A stretch of DNA of 64,000 bases from Thermodesulfobacteriota bacterium. GTDB lineage: Bacteria > Desulfobacterota > GWC2-55-46. Below are positions 41,910 to 51,206 of the stretch, one piece after another; positions within the stretch are counted from its first letter, which is position 1; each line of letters opens with the position of its first letter. A program made the position numbers and the translations under genes. The notes below the pieces were generated by a model that saw only the letters and a list, made by a program, of their open reading frames with translations, had not been told where the DNA came from and searched no databases. The DNA is taken from assembly GCA_030583865.1 (NCBI GenBank), contig CP129479.1, positions 818,744 to 882,743 of the forward strand, read 5' to 3'.

Positions 41910-42793
41910 TCCTCGTTACCGGCGGAACAGGTTTCGTCGGTAGCAGCCTGGCAAAGGAACTCCTCCGCGACGGAAGGAGCGTGCGCTGCCTCTCAAGGCG
42001 CCCGGAAAGGGCGGCTGGGCTAAGGGAGGCCGGGTGCGAGCTCTTCAGGGGCGACGTTACGAGCATCTCGACGGTATTGAAGGCCATAACGCCTGAGGTG
42101 GAGGCAGTCGTCCACCTCGTCGGCATACTGAACGAGTCTAGGGGCTCCACCTACAGGGCCGTCCACGTCGACGGGACGCGTAACGTTATCGACGCCTGCA
42201 GGGGGATGGGGGTTTCCCGGCTCATACACATGAGCGCGCTCGGGGCCAGGGCCTCGTCCGGTAGCGTTTACCACAGGACCAAGTGGGAAGCAGAGGAGCT
42301 GGTACGCTCGTCGGGGCTCGACTACACCATATTCAGGCCCTCCGTGATATTCGGCAGGGGGGACCATTTCACGACCGTCTTCGCCAGGGCCATGTCGTGC
42401 CTGCCGGCTGTATTCGTGCCAGGGGACGGCAGGAGCAGGATGCAGCCCGTGTCCGTAAACGACGTCTCCCGCGCGTTCGCAATGTCCCTCGCGAAGAAGC
42501 AGGCGAAAGTGAAAACTCTCGACCTGGCGGGGCTGGAAGCTCTCACGCTCGACGAGGTAATCGACAGGATAGGCGCAACGATCGGCAGGAAAAGGAGAAA
42601 GGTCCACGTGCCCATGCTCCTTATGGACATTAACGCCTTCCTTCTGGAAAAGATCCTTCCCAGGCCCCCCGTCTCAAGGGAATCGCTCAAGATGCTCCTT
42701 GAGGACAATACCACCTCGATGAACGCCATAGTAGAGGTGTTCGGCATGGTCCCTGAAAGCCTTGAAACCGGGATGAAGGCGTATCTCAACTGA
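41906..42793 (+). CDS. NAD(P)-binding epimerase/NDUFA9-like oxidoreductase
   Basis: A 295-residue atypical short-chain dehydrogenase. The nucleotide-binding GGTGFVGSSLAKELL begins at residue 6; VYHRTKWEAEELVRSSGLDY carries the Tyr/Lys-like region seen in complex I NDUFA9-type proteins, and YTIFRPSVIFGRGD follows. I start at the ATG overlapping the response-regulator stop. Such proteins often bind NADPH structurally or act on quinone or sugar-nucleotide substrates. Why it is coupled to a two-component pair is unclear. Confidence 0.85.
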   Translation: MILVTGGTGFVGSSLAKELLRDGRSVRCLSRRPERAAGLREAGCELFRGDVTSISTVLKAITPEVEAVVHLVGILNESRGSTYRAVHVDGTRNVIDACRGMGVSRLIHMSALGARASSGSVYHRTKWEAEELVRSSGLDYTIFRPSVIFGRGDHFTTVFARAMSCLPAVFVPGDGRSRMQPVSVNDVSRAFAMSLAKKQAKVKTLDLAGLEALTLDEVIDRIGATIGRKRRKVHVPMLLMDINAFLLEKILPRPPVSRESLKMLLEDNTTSMNAIVEVFGMVPESLETGMKAYLN

Positions 42794-42952
42794 CCTCGGG
42801 CCCGTGACCCTGGCTTTCGCCCATTCGGAATCATGTCTTTCTACTCCCAGACTCCACTCGTACCATAACCGCATTCTTTTTGCCCGGACCGGCCCAATAA
42901 ACACTTGCGGGGATTCCTTTTTTTTGATAAGAATAGCTATTGTGTCTTTCCC

Positions 42953-43028
42953 GGGGGGTTAGCTCAGATGGGAGAGCGGCTGGTTCGCAATCAGCAGGCC
43001 ACCGGTTCGATCCCGGTACCCTCCACCA
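42953..43028 (+). tRNA. tRNA-Ala (anticodon CGC)
   Basis: 76 bases with encoded CCA. The acceptor stem GGGGGGT/ACCCTCC includes the G3-U70 wobble pair that defines alanine identity. The D-arm is GCTC/GAGC, the anticodon stem GCTGG/TCAGC encloses loop TTCGCAA (anticodon CGC, reading GCG), and the T-arm is ACCGG-TTCGATC-CCGGT. Confidence 0.95.
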
Positions 43029-43037
43029 GACCTTTCC

Positions 43038-43067
43038 CGCGCCCGAAGAGGGTGTCTTTCGGGCGCG
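43038..43067 (+). terminator. Hairpin downstream of tRNA-Ala
   Basis: Stem CGCGCCCGAA/TTCGGGCGCG with a 10-base loop starts ten bases after the tRNA. The following sequence is only moderately T-rich, so it may be a processing or weak termination signal. Confidence 0.55.
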
Positions 43068-43151
43068 CTCAGATACTTCTTGTCATATTTTAAAAGCGGG
43101 TGAAGTCATCCTGAAAACCGTGCCCTGGCCCGCAAGAATGTGAACTAACCG

Positions 43152-44840
43152 ATGGCGGTCAAAAAAATAGGCGAAATCCTCGTCGAGTCCGGGCTCTTGA
43201 GCAGGGACCAGATCGAAGAGGCGCTTAAAGAGAGCAGGCGCAAGGGTAAGCGGCTCGGCAGCATACTCGTGAGCAAGGGGTATGCGACCGAAATGGACAT
43301 CGCCCAGACGCTCTCATTCCAGCTCAACCTGCCCTACATAGACATCGATTCGGCGATAGACCCTGAAGCCCTCAAGCTCGTCCCCGAGTCCATAAGCAAG
43401 AAGTACCTCCTCATCCCGCTCTCCAGGGATGGGAAGGTCCTGAACGTAGCCATGTCGGACCCCCTGAACCTCAACGCGATAGACGACCTGCGTTTCTCGA
43501 CCAGCCTGGAAGTGAAGCCCCATGTCGCGACCATCGCGGACGTTACGACCTCCATAAACAGGTATTACCGCCTGAACGAGCCCATAGAGAACCTTGTCCA
43601 GGACCTGAGGAAGGACCAGTACGTCGAGGTGGTGCACGAGCCGGAGTTCGACGACCTCTCGAACTTCATACAGAAGAGCACCACCCCTCCCATCATCAAG
43701 ATGGTGGACTCCATAATCATCCAGGCAATAGACCTCCGGGCGAGCGACATTCATATCGAGCCCCAGGAGAACTTTGTAAGGCTCAGGTTCAGGATAGACG
43801 GCATCATGAGGGAGATAATGCAGCTCCCGAAATGGGTCAGCGGGCCGGCGGTCTCCAGGATAAAGGTGATGGCCAAGATGGACATCGCCGAGAGGAGGAC
43901 CTCCCAGGACGGGAGGATAAAGGTGAGGCTCGGGAAGAAATCCCTGGACCTGAGGGTCTCCACCCTCCCCACGCAGTACGGCGAGACGGTCGTAATGAGG
44001 GTCCTCGACCCAAAGGCCGCGGCCCTCGGCATAGACAGGCTGGGCTTCTCCAAGACCGACTCGAAGCGCCTCCTCGGCATAATAAAGAGGCCGCAGGGTG
44101 TGGTCATAGTGACTGGCCCCACGGGTAGCGGGAAGTCCTCGTCGCTCTACGCGATGGTCTCCCACATAAAGAACGACAAGATCAACATAATCACCATAGA
44201 GGACCCGATAGAGTACGAGCTCAGGGACGTTAGCCAGGTGGCCGTGCACGAAAAGGCCGGGCTGACCTTCGCCCACACGCTGAGATCGGTCCTCAGGCAG
44301 GACCCCGACGTGATACTCGTGGGCGAGATGAGGGACGAGGAGACCGCGCTCATTGCCCACCAGGCCTCCATGACGGGTCACCTCGTCTTCTCGACGCTAC
44401 ACACCAACGACGCGGTCTCCTCGGTTACGAGGCTCAAGAACATGGGGATACCGGGGTACATGGTGGCCTCGGCCCTGAACGGCATAGTCGCGCAGAGGCT
44501 GGTAAGAAGGATATGCGACCACTGCAAGGCCCCGTACGCGCCCGCGCCCGACGAGGCCGCGTATTTCCCGCCGAAGACCAGGCTTTTCCGCGGAAAGGGC
44601 TGCGGCAGGTGCGGAGGGAGCGGCTTTTACGGCAGGGTCGGCGTTTTCGAGATACTGGTAATGGACCGGAAACTAAGGAAGCTCATATCAGCCGACGCGC
44701 CCGAGGAGGAACTCTATGAAGCCGCCCTGGAAGGTGGAATGGTAACCCTCCAGAAGGACGGGTTCCAGAAGGTGCTTGAGGGCGTTACCACGCTCGACGA
44801 GCTCGGAAGGGTCGTGTATCTGAACGAGGACAGGGAATAG
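43152..44840 (+). CDS. GspE/PilB-type secretion or pilus assembly ATPase
   Basis: A 562-residue hexameric motor of the type II secretion/type IV pilus family. The N-terminal MshEN-type domain has RLGSILVSKGYATEMDIAQT then LSFQLNLPYIDID, a pattern associated with cyclic-di-GMP binding. The motor has VIVTGPTGSGKSSSLYA (Walker A about 322-329), an Asp box IITIEDPIEY, Walker B ILVGEMRDEETA and a His box TGHLVFSTLHTNDA. Zinc cysteines CDHC and CGRC are present. It stands alone: no pilin, pilC or gsp genes are nearby. The ribosome site is weak. Confidence 0.93.
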   Translation: MAVKKIGEILVESGLLSRDQIEEALKESRRKGKRLGSILVSKGYATEMDIAQTLSFQLNLPYIDIDSAIDPEALKLVPESISKKYLLIPLSRDGKVLNVAMSDPLNLNAIDDLRFSTSLEVKPHVATIADVTTSINRYYRLNEPIENLVQDLRKDQYVEVVHEPEFDDLSNFIQKSTTPPIIKMVDSIIIQAIDLRASDIHIEPQENFVRLRFRIDGIMREIMQLPKWVSGPAVSRIKVMAKMDIAERRTSQDGRIKVRLGKKSLDLRVSTLPTQYGETVVMRVLDPKAAALGIDRLGFSKTDSKRLLGIIKRPQGVVIVTGPTGSGKSSSLYAMVSHIKNDKINIITIEDPIEYELRDVSQVAVHEKAGLTFAHTLRSVLRQDPDVILVGEMRDEETALIAHQASMTGHLVFSTLHTNDAVSSVTRLKNMGIPGYMVASALNGIVAQRLVRRICDHCKAPYAPAPDEAAYFPPKTRLFRGKGCGRCGGSGFYGRVGVFEILVMDRKLRKLISADAPEEELYEAALEGGMVTLQKDGFQKVLEGVTTLDELGRVVYLNEDRE

Positions 44841-44929
44841 GGGTTCTTAAAAGGCGGAGAAGAAAGCTCATATTGACACCGCCCTGCCTCGAATCGTGAA
44901 ACATGTCTGATTTTTAGAAATCCATTCAG

Positions 44930-44958
44930 GGGCGCGGACCATCCCGCGCCCTTTTTTT
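44930..44958 (+). terminator. Rho-independent terminator of the GspE/PilB gene
   Basis: Stem GGGCGCGG/CCGCGCCC (44930-44937 with 44944-44951) with a 6-base loop, then seven T. Confidence 0.9.
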
Positions 44959-44978
44959 GCAGCAGCCCTACTTCCCTT

Positions 44979-45437
44979 TCAGTCCGCGGGCTTGGCCTGC
45001 ACCTTCGAGTAGACCAGGAGCCCGATTACCAGCACCAGCACTATAAGCGCGTGGACCGAGAGCTGTATGACGGCGGTCTGCCAGTCAGCCTCGCCGAGCC
45101 CGAGGCTCATCTGGGTAAGGAGCAGGCCCCTGATGCTCGCGATGACGCCTATGTAGATGAACGGGTTTAGCGAAAAAGCCTGCCTGTTTATCTGGCGCAT
45201 CACCTGCCTGAAGAGCTCCATTATTATAAGCACGAACATGAGGTCGCTTATGATGTGTGGGATGGAATGGTCCGACAGGTAGACAAAGTCGCTTGCCGCC
45301 TCGACCAGGAGCAACACGGCGGCAGCGATTATGCCCAGGGCGACCGCCACCAGTATGAGATCGTCGAGGCGGGGTAGATATTTGTAAACCAGCGGCAATA
45401 ATGTGCCATTTCCTTTTTCAATCCTGATTTCTGCCAT
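44979..45437 (-). CDS. PsiE-family membrane protein
   Basis: A 152-residue inner-membrane protein with four predicted helices (for example LILVAVALGIIAAAVLLLVEA and DLMFVLIIMELFRQV), matching the phosphate-starvation-inducible PsiE family (PF06146). Conserved IRGLLL is present in the third segment. The function is unknown. It stands alone between two terminators, and there is no recognisable pho box upstream, so phosphate control is not supported by what I can see. Confidence 0.85.
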   Translation of the reverse strand: MAEIRIEKGNGTLLPLVYKYLPRLDDLILVAVALGIIAAAVLLLVEAASDFVYLSDHSIPHIISDLMFVLIIMELFRQVMRQINRQAFSLNPFIYIGVIASIRGLLLTQMSLGLGEADWQTAVIQLSVHALIVLVLVIGLLVYSKVQAKPAD

Positions 45438-45514
45438 AAGCCCCCTCTTTAAGGTTTCGTTCCCTCCGGCTCCATCTATATTTTATTACTTACGGACAGG
45501 GAATTCAAATAAAT

Positions 45515-45545
45515 GAGGGGGCGCGGGTTTTGCCCGCGCCCCCTC
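45515..45545 (-). terminator. Terminator for thioredoxin-like gene
   Basis: Perfect 13-bp stem GAGGGGGCGCGGG/CCCGCGCCCCCTC with a 5-base loop, 25 bases beyond the stop. Read on the minus strand the tail ATTTATTTG is only moderately T-rich. Confidence 0.75.
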
Positions 45546-45569
45546 TGTGCGCCTGTTATCCTCGCCCGC

Positions 45570-46202
45570 TCAGTAGGCGCCGCTCCCCGCGGACCCGCCT
45601 CCGTCGTACCCGACGAAGGGCCGGAGGTAATTCGAGTCGCGGCCCCAGAGGGAGCACCTTTTAGTCCAGGTGCTCTCCGGGTGCGTCATAATGAGGTCGC
45701 GGCAGACCTCCGTGAGCTTGTTGGTCTCGCCCGTGAGCTTGAAAGTCGCCGCGCCGAGATAGTACTCGGCCTCGGGGACGAGCTCGGAGCGCGGATAGTC
45801 CTCGACCAGCATATTGAACTCCCTGGCGGCCTCCTCGTGCCTGCCGAGGTGGAAGGCGGAGAGGCCCTTGGCGAGGATGAGCTGCGGGATGAAGTCCTCA
45901 GCCGGGATATACCCTTCCCAGCGCTCGAGGGCGTTCCCTTCCTCGTCGCAGACCACGAAAGCCGGAGTCCAGCCTACCCTGAAGCGCTCGGCCATCTCGT
46001 TGTTCTCTTCCACGTCTATCCGGACCGGCACGCACTCGCGCTCGATCGCGGCTATGACGGACTCGTTGGTCAGCACCTCGTTCATGGTCTTCTCTGAGCC
46101 CGCGCAACCCTTGGCGGTGAAGACCATCAACGGGAGCCTCGTGCCCCCCCTTGCCTCATCAATAGCCTCGGAAAGGCTTCTTTTCCACTCAAGGCTTCTC
46201 AT
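45570..46202 (-). CDS. Thioredoxin-fold protein with TPR-like tail
   Basis: A 210-residue cytoplasmic protein. Residues 1-105 form a thioredoxin-like domain (LPLMVFTAKGCAGSEKT, VPVRIDVEEN, VGWTPAFVVCDEEGN with the cis-Pro). The redox motif is CAGS rather than CxxC, so it has at most one catalytic Cys and cannot act as a simple disulfide reductase. Residues 115-180 are TPR-like (LSAFHLGRHEEAAREFNML). A strong GGAGGTGG ribosome site precedes the ATG. It may be a one-cysteine isomerase/transferase or a protein-binding module. Confidence 0.8.
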   Translation of the reverse strand: MRSLEWKRSLSEAIDEARGGTRLPLMVFTAKGCAGSEKTMNEVLTNESVIAAIERECVPVRIDVEENNEMAERFRVGWTPAFVVCDEEGNALERWEGYIPAEDFIPQLILAKGLSAFHLGRHEEAAREFNMLVEDYPRSELVPEAEYYLGAATFKLTGETNKLTEVCRDLIMTHPESTWTKRCSLWGRDSNYLRPFVGYDGGGSAGSGAY

Positions 46203-46553
46203 AACCCACCTCCGTTTGAAAAAGGAAAAATCGGCTTGTGTCGATATTGAAAGTCATTTTCATTATATCGCCAGCCCAGAGGTTGTCAAATACCGTCAAA
46301 ACCGTAACCGGGCACTGAGCCCCGGCCAGCCGTTAACGGCTTGGCAGGGCCGGCCCCCCTTGACATATCCCGCCGGATGTCTATAATTTGAACGAAAACC
46401 GCCTCGATAAAAAACCCTTGGACCACATCAGAAGAGCCCTTCATCCAGAGCCCATATTCTTCCATGCAGATTTCAAAAATATCGAGCAGGGCGGAAGAGT
46501 CCGCGTGGGAAGAAGTTAATTCGAGATATCCCCGGGACGAGACCGGAGGCCCA

Positions 46554-46931
46554 GTGTCGGAAACGAAGCAAAGGAAGATACTTGTCGTCGACGACGAGGA
46601 GACCGTGGGCCTCGGGATGAGCGAGATATTGAGGGATGAGGGGTTCGACGCCGCATACGCCGTGAACGGCAAGGAGGCGATAGAGGCGGTGAAGGACAGC
46701 CCCTACTCGCTCATCTTCATGGATATAATCATGCCCGGGATGAACGGCCTCGAGACCTTCAGGGAGATAAAGAAGATAAGGCCCGCCGCCAAGGTCGTCC
46801 TTTTTACCGGGTACTTCAGAGACGCAGAGGACGCGATACTCCAGGGCGTGAGGGAGGGCATGATAGACGAGTTCATAAGGAAGCCGTATTTCGCCGACGA
46901 GATAGTGCGCTCGGCAAACAAGTACGCCTGA
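46554..46931 (+). CDS. Single-domain response regulator
   Basis: A CheY-like receiver with no output domain, 125 residues from this start. LVVDDEE, phospho-acceptor D57 in FMDIIMPG, Thr in VLFTGYF and Lys in EFIRKPYFADE are intact. I use GTG 46554, preceded by GGAGG four bases away, because the receiver begins directly after; an in-frame ATG at 46464 would add 30 weakly conserved residues and has no ribosome site. No kinase is adjacent. Confidence 0.85.
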   Translation: MSETKQRKILVVDDEETVGLGMSEILRDEGFDAAYAVNGKEAIEAVKDSPYSLIFMDIIMPGMNGLETFREIKKIRPAAKVVLFTGYFRDAEDAILQGVREGMIDEFIRKPYFADEIVRSANKYA

Positions 46932-46960
46932 AGAACCCTTCCGGGAAGACCTTTTCACCT

Positions 46961-47095
46961 AACAGGCTGCTCAGAAAGTCATCTGCTTCGAAGGCTACGT
47001 CGCTGGCTACGAAGGCGTACACGAAAAGTACGCCTTATTCCTCGCTCCCCTGTTCCAACGGGGGCCTCGCATCTGGAGCTTTTTGAGCAGCCTGA
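46961..47095 (-). repeat. Family B repeat, diverged, opposite orientation
   Basis: Bounded by AGGCTGCTCAGAAAG and TTTTTGAGCAGCCTG inverted ends, with GGCGTACACGAAAAGTACGCC in the middle. A second small hairpin, AAAACGGAGTTTTTCAGCA, follows at about 47098. Confidence 0.78.
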
Positions 47096-47203
47096 ATAAA
47101 AACGGAGTTTTTCAGCAAGCTGCTTATCTAATCGTTTGAGAATCCTTCCACCCCATGCTATACTGCCGGACGCCTGAAGGCCCTGGGAACCCCCACGGCC
47201 TTC

Positions 47204-47297
47204 AATTTTTTTGCTCACATATTTTCATACATGCTCCGTTTTTTATTCCCGGCCTTCCGGAAAAAGCGGAAAAAATCACAAATTTTTAGAGGCTGCC
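47204..47297 (+). repeat. Family A repeat, right-hand fragment
   Basis: It begins at TTTTTTTGCTCACATAT and retains the core and right end AATTTTTAGAGGCTGCC, but the left terminal arm has been lost. Confidence 0.78.
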
Positions 47298-47345
47298 TTT
47301 TATCATATACGGGTCAAATTCCCGGCACTTGCTGCGCTGTTTTTA

Positions 47346-47433
47346 ACTCCTCCCCCTTGATGGGGGAGGCCGGGGAGGGGGTGAAGGATAAGTCACCCGT
47401 CCCTCCATCCCCTCCCATCAAGGGAGGAGAGGT
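47346..47433. repeat. CTCCCCCTTGATGGGGGAGG-type palindromic element
   Basis: Two arms, CTCCTCCCCCTTGATGGGGG at the left and CCTCCCATCAAGGGAGGAG at the right, are inverted around a GGTGAAGGATAAGTCACC centre. This looks like the widely scattered CTTGATGGG palindrome seen in many bacterial genomes; the rest of 47100-47561 holds no gene. Confidence 0.7.
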
Positions 47434-47561
47434 TTGAAGATACTCCGGAGCTTCCTGCGGGGGGATTCAATTTTTTTTTGATACCGCAATATCGAGCTTC
47501 CGGAAAGCGGACCTCCGGGTATGGGATTAGAATTGAGTAATCCGGGAATATTGGGGGAGAG

Positions 47562-48605
47562 ATGGGGAGAGCTGTCATACACCTGGACCTTGACGCGTTC
47601 TTCGCGTCGGTCGAGATAAAAAAGAACCCTGAGCTGCGCGGCAGGCCCGTGGTGGTCGGGGCCGACGGCGACCCGTCGAAGAGGGGGGTCGTCTCCGCCG
47701 CCTCCTACGAGGCAAGGAAAGACGGGGTAAAGGCGGGGATGCCTTTGAGGCAAGCGCTGAGGCGTTCTCCTTCGGCGGTCTTCCTGCCCGTTGATTTCGC
47801 ATCATACGAGCGCGAATCGGAAAGGTTCATGGCTATCCTCCGGGACTATAGCCCGCTTGTAGAGTCCTTCGGCCTGGACGAGGCCTTTGTCGAGCTTGCG
47901 CCCATGCCCGGAGAGGACCCGTTTCCCGCCGCGATACGCCTTGCGAGGGAGATGAAGGGGCGCATAAGGAGGGAGCTCGGGCTTTCGGTATCGGCGGGCA
48001 TCGCGCCGAATAAGCTTTTGGCGAAGATGGCCTCGGAAGCCGGAAAGCCCGACGGCTTTTTCGTAATCGAGGAGGCGGGTGTCGGGAAGTTCCTGAGGGA
48101 CCTGCCGGTAAGGAGGCTCTTCGGGGTAGGCCCGGCTACCGAAAAGAGGCTTAAGGACCTCGGCATCGAAACCGTCGGCGAGCTCGCTAGGACCCCGGTC
48201 CGGCACCTTGAGAGGAACTTCGGGCCGGAGCGGGGGAAGACCCTCAACGAGCACGCAAGGGGGCTGGACGAAAGCCCTGTCGTGCCTTTCCACGAGCCGT
48301 CGTCACTGAGCCGCGAGGTCACGTTCGATGAGGACGCCTCGGACCTGCATATCATAAAGGAAACCCTCAACGAGCTCACGCAGGACCTGGTCAGGAGGCT
48401 TAAGGCCGGGAGGCACAAGGCGCGCTCCGTGGGCATAAAGGTCCGGTTCAATAACTTCAGGACCATCACCAGGTCCGAGGCCCTGGAGTCCGCCTCGGAC
48501 TCGCAAAACGACATCCGGGCCACGGCATTGAGGCTCATCGATTCTGTGGACATGGAGAGGCCGGTCCGGCTGGTGGGCGTGAAGATTTCGAGGCTCGAGG
48601 CTTGA
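47562..48605 (+). CDS. dinB: DNA polymerase IV (Y-family)
   Basis: A 347-residue translesion polymerase. IHLDLDAFFASVE carries the first metal Asp, ESFGLDEAFVEL the catalytic acidic pair, and SAGIAPNKLLAKMASEAGKP the family fingerprint. A little-finger domain follows (SLSREVTFDEDASD). It ends without a clear beta-clamp-binding motif at the C-terminus. A GGGGGAGAG ribosome site precedes the ATG. No LexA box was recognised in the repeat-filled 600 bases upstream. Confidence 0.95.
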   Translation: MGRAVIHLDLDAFFASVEIKKNPELRGRPVVVGADGDPSKRGVVSAASYEARKDGVKAGMPLRQALRRSPSAVFLPVDFASYERESERFMAILRDYSPLVESFGLDEAFVELAPMPGEDPFPAAIRLAREMKGRIRRELGLSVSAGIAPNKLLAKMASEAGKPDGFFVIEEAGVGKFLRDLPVRRLFGVGPATEKRLKDLGIETVGELARTPVRHLERNFGPERGKTLNEHARGLDESPVVPFHEPSSLSREVTFDEDASDLHIIKETLNELTQDLVRRLKAGRHKARSVGIKVRFNNFRTITRSEALESASDSQNDIRATALRLIDSVDMERPVRLVGVKISRLEA

Positions 48606-48725
48606 TAAACCGGAAAACGGGATTATACTTTTTTGTAATGCGCAGCGCACGGTAACTTGCAGGAGGTATTTGCCGGCCAGCAGCGTCCAGAGACGGATGC
48701 GAAAAACTTTCAACCGGAGGCGAGC

Positions 48726-49343
48726 ATGCTAAGAGCGACCTTTGCGCTGGTGGTTGGCTGTATTTTTGCATTTTCTGTCCCGGCCCACGCGGAGCCTTAT
48801 GTCGCCGCCTATTTCGGCGCGGCGATGCCGCATGATTCTGACGCGAGCGACAACGCAGGACTGGGTTTCAGAGGCGAGTTTACCTTTGACACGGGGATTG
48901 CCGCAGGCGCAAAGATAGGCTGGATGGCGAGGGTCGCAGGGTTGGAGCTGGACCTTAACTGGCACGAGTCCGACCTAGACGAGATAACAACCGACAGCTT
49001 CGGTGTAGGCGTGGACGCGGATATGAAGGTCTACTCGGCTACGGCGAACCTGATTTTCCGCTACCCCGGTGAGATAATAAGGCCGTATATCGGGGCCGGC
49101 GGTGGCTATTTCCGCGGAAAGATCAATAACGTCGGAGTCCAGGGAGAGACTTTCGCCGGAGATGACGACGAGGAATGGGGCTGGCAGGCGCTGGCCGGCA
49201 TAGATTTCCTTATTACTCCCAGTCTCTCGCTCTTCGCTGAGTACAAATACAGCCGTGTCGATTTCAGCTTCGGAGGCGAGATAGAGGTCGACCTCGATTA
49301 CGAGGCAAGCCAGGCCTACGGGGGTATTTCGTATCATTTCTGA
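48726..49343 (+). CDS. Outer-membrane beta-barrel protein
   Basis: A 205-residue exported protein. The signal peptide MLRATFALVVGCIFAFSVPAHA is followed by an eight-strand barrel pattern of alternating aromatic and small residues (EPYVAAYFGAAMP, GLELDLNWHESD, IIRPYIGAGGGYF, LSLFAEYKYSRVDF) ending in YHF, the terminal Phe recognised by the BAM machinery. ATG 48726 has GGAGG five bases upstream; the longer frame from 48657 would bury the signal peptide. It resembles OmpA/OmpW-like porin-type small barrels of unknown ligand. Confidence 0.85.
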   Translation: MLRATFALVVGCIFAFSVPAHAEPYVAAYFGAAMPHDSDASDNAGLGFRGEFTFDTGIAAGAKIGWMARVAGLELDLNWHESDLDEITTDSFGVGVDADMKVYSATANLIFRYPGEIIRPYIGAGGGYFRGKINNVGVQGETFAGDDDEEWGWQALAGIDFLITPSLSLFAEYKYSRVDFSFGGEIEVDLDYEASQAYGGISYHF

Positions 49344-49375
49344 AAATGAACAGGCTTCTACGGCTGGAAATGTGA

Positions 49376-49406
49376 AAAAGGCCGCCCCATCGGGCGGCCT
49401 TTTTTA
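49376..49406. terminator. Bidirectional terminator between barrel gene and hflX
   Basis: Stem AAGGCCGCCC/GGGCGGCCTT with a CATC loop, A-rich on the left and T-rich on the right; it reaches the last bases of the opposing hflX gene. Confidence 0.88.
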
Positions 49407-51053
49407 GTTTGCGGCTGACGACTCGGGGGCCTCTCCGGGCCAGAGCCGTTTTTCGAGCTCCTTAAGGAGCGGCCCGAGCGTCCGCGGGTCTGTCGCGGAT
49501 ATGGCGACCGCGCCGAACCTCCGGGCAAGGTTATTGGCGACCTCCGGGTCCATGAGGTCGATTTTGTTGAATACCAGCAGGCGAGGTATATCCTTAAGCC
49601 CTATCTCGTCCAAAATCTTCTCGACCGTCTCCATCCTGGCCTCGAACGCCGGGCTGCTCGCGTCAACGACATGCATTATGAGGTCCGCGTCCTCCATCTC
49701 CTCAAGAGTGGCCTTGAAGGCCTTGAAGAGGTCGGCAGGCAGGTCCCTTATGAAGCCGACAGTGTCGGTAATGACCGCGTCGCGCTCCCTCGGGAAACGG
49801 AGCCTCCTGGAGGCGGTATCGAGGGTGGCGAAGAGCTTGTCCTCGGCCAGTGTCGAGCTTCTGGTAAGGGCGTTAAGGAGCGTAGATTTGCCCGCGTTCG
49901 TGTAGCCTGCAATGGATATTATCGGTATGCCGCTCCCGGCCCGCCGCCTTCTCCTCTCGAACCTGCCGCGGCTCAACGACTTGAGCTCCTTTTCAAGGTG
50001 CGCGATCCTGTCCTGCACCCGCCTCCGGTCCACCTCCAATTTCGTCTCGCCCGGGCCCCTTCCGCCGATTCCGCCCATGAGCCTGGATAGCGAAGTGCCC
50101 TTTCCGGTGAGCTTCGGGAGGAGGTACTTGAGCTGCGCGAGCTCGACCTGCACCTTGCCGTCCCTCGAGTGCGCCCGTCTCGCGAATATGTCGAGTATGA
50201 GCTGGGTCCGGTCGATTACCTTAAGCTCCGTTATCTCGCCGAGCTCCCTCGTCTGCGTGGGCGTAAGCTCCTGGTCGAAGATGATGAGGGTCGCGTTCTT
50301 CTGGAGGGCCTTTATTATGAGCTCCTTTATCTTCCCCGTGCCCATCAGGTACTTGGGGTTGAGGCGCTCGGGCCTCTGGCAGACCATGTCCAGGACGTCC
50401 ACCTGGTCGGTCCTGGCGAGCTCCTTGAGTTCTTCAAGAGACTCCATCTGCTCGTCTTTCGGACGGGTAGCCACGCTCACCAGTATGGCCCGCTCCCTCC
50501 TGTCGCTTACGTCCCTTGTGACCGCGCGCCCCATCTCCTCCTCAAGGGAGACGATGAAGCTCTCGGCGTCCGTGTCGAGGGAGTGGAACGGCACCGGGGG
50601 ACCTGCATCGTACGTCGGGCCGTCCGGGTAATAGGGTAGGAGGTGCGCGGTATAGGCGTCGGCAGGGAGGCCGTCCTCTTTTACGCCTATGGCGGTCATG
50701 AGGTCGAGCCTGAGGAGCGCCAGGTCAGTGAGGTCGTCCTGCGTAAGGGGCTCGTTCTTCAAATGCGTATGCACGCACCGCAGGCCCCTCAAGAGCCTTC
50801 TTCCGAGGGGATAATCCGGGAGGACGGGGATGACGATCTCCCTTTCGTCTCCGATTATCACCGCGACCACGGCACCCCTGCGGTTTATGATTACGCCTAT
50901 CTGCCTCTTGATTTCCCTCGAAAGCCCCGCCATGTACCGGCCGAGCTCTGGGGTTATTACCCTCGAAGGCGGGACCCTCCGTTGATATATCCTCTCCGCG
51001 GCCTTGAGCTGGCCCGCTTTCAGGCCCGAAAGGTTTCCGAATAGCTGTGCTAT
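49404..51053 (-). CDS. hflX: GTPase HflX, probable AUA start
   Basis: A 549-residue ribosome-associated GTPase that splits stalled ribosomes. The N-terminal domain has [20 protein letters not shown]; the HflX domain has GTGKIKEL and [15 protein letters not shown]; the G domain has [19 protein letters not shown] and FNKID. No ATG, GTG or TTG lies at the family start; ATA at 51053 does, with GGAGG exactly seven bases upstream. In-frame TTG codons further out (for example 51188) would need translation across a TATAAT promoter at 51089-51084. So AUA initiation is the best reading, not proven. Confidence 0.85.
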   Translation of the reverse strand: MAQLFGNLSGLKAGQLKAAERIYQRRVPPSRVITPELGRYMAGLSREIKRQIGVIINRRGAVVAVIIGDEREIVIPVLPDYPLGRRLLRGLRCVHTHLKNEPLTQDDLTDLALLRLDLMTAIGVKEDGLPADAYTAHLLPYYPDGPTYDAGPPVPFHSLDTDAESFIVSLEEEMGRAVTRDVSDRRERAILVSVATRPKDEQMESLEELKELARTDQVDVLDMVCQRPERLNPKYLMGTGKIKELIIKALQKNATLIIFDQELTPTQTRELGEITELKVIDRTQLILDIFARRAHSRDGKVQVELAQLKYLLPKLTGKGTSLSRLMGGIGGRGPGETKLEVDRRRVQDRIAHLEKELKSLSRGRFERRRRRAGSGIPIISIAGYTNAGKSTLLNALTRSSTLAEDKLFATLDTASRRLRFPRERDAVITDTVGFIRDLPADLFKAFKATLEEMEDADLIMHVVDASSPAFEARMETVEKILDEIGLKDIPRLLVFNKIDLMDPEVANNLARRFGAVAISATDPRTLGPLLKELEKRLWPGEAPESSAAN

Positions 51054-51083
51054 TTGAGCGCCTCCGTGTAAACTTTTGAATAA

Positions 51084-51113
51084 ATTATAACACGACGGCC
51101 TCCGGAGGCGCAA
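51084..51113 (-). promoter_or_regulatory. hflX promoter
   Basis: On the minus strand TTGCGC (51113-51108), 18 bases, then a perfect TATAAT (51089-51084) with TGT just before it. Transcription would begin near 51077, about 24 bases before the proposed ATA start. Confidence 0.6.
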
Positions 51114-51206
51114 TGGCGGAGGGGGACGCGGACTGCCGGGGAAGTGTCCGCCGGGAAGGAACTCCAAAATGGATGTAAACTTTAACAAGTGTGAAAGGAG
51201 GTTCCC

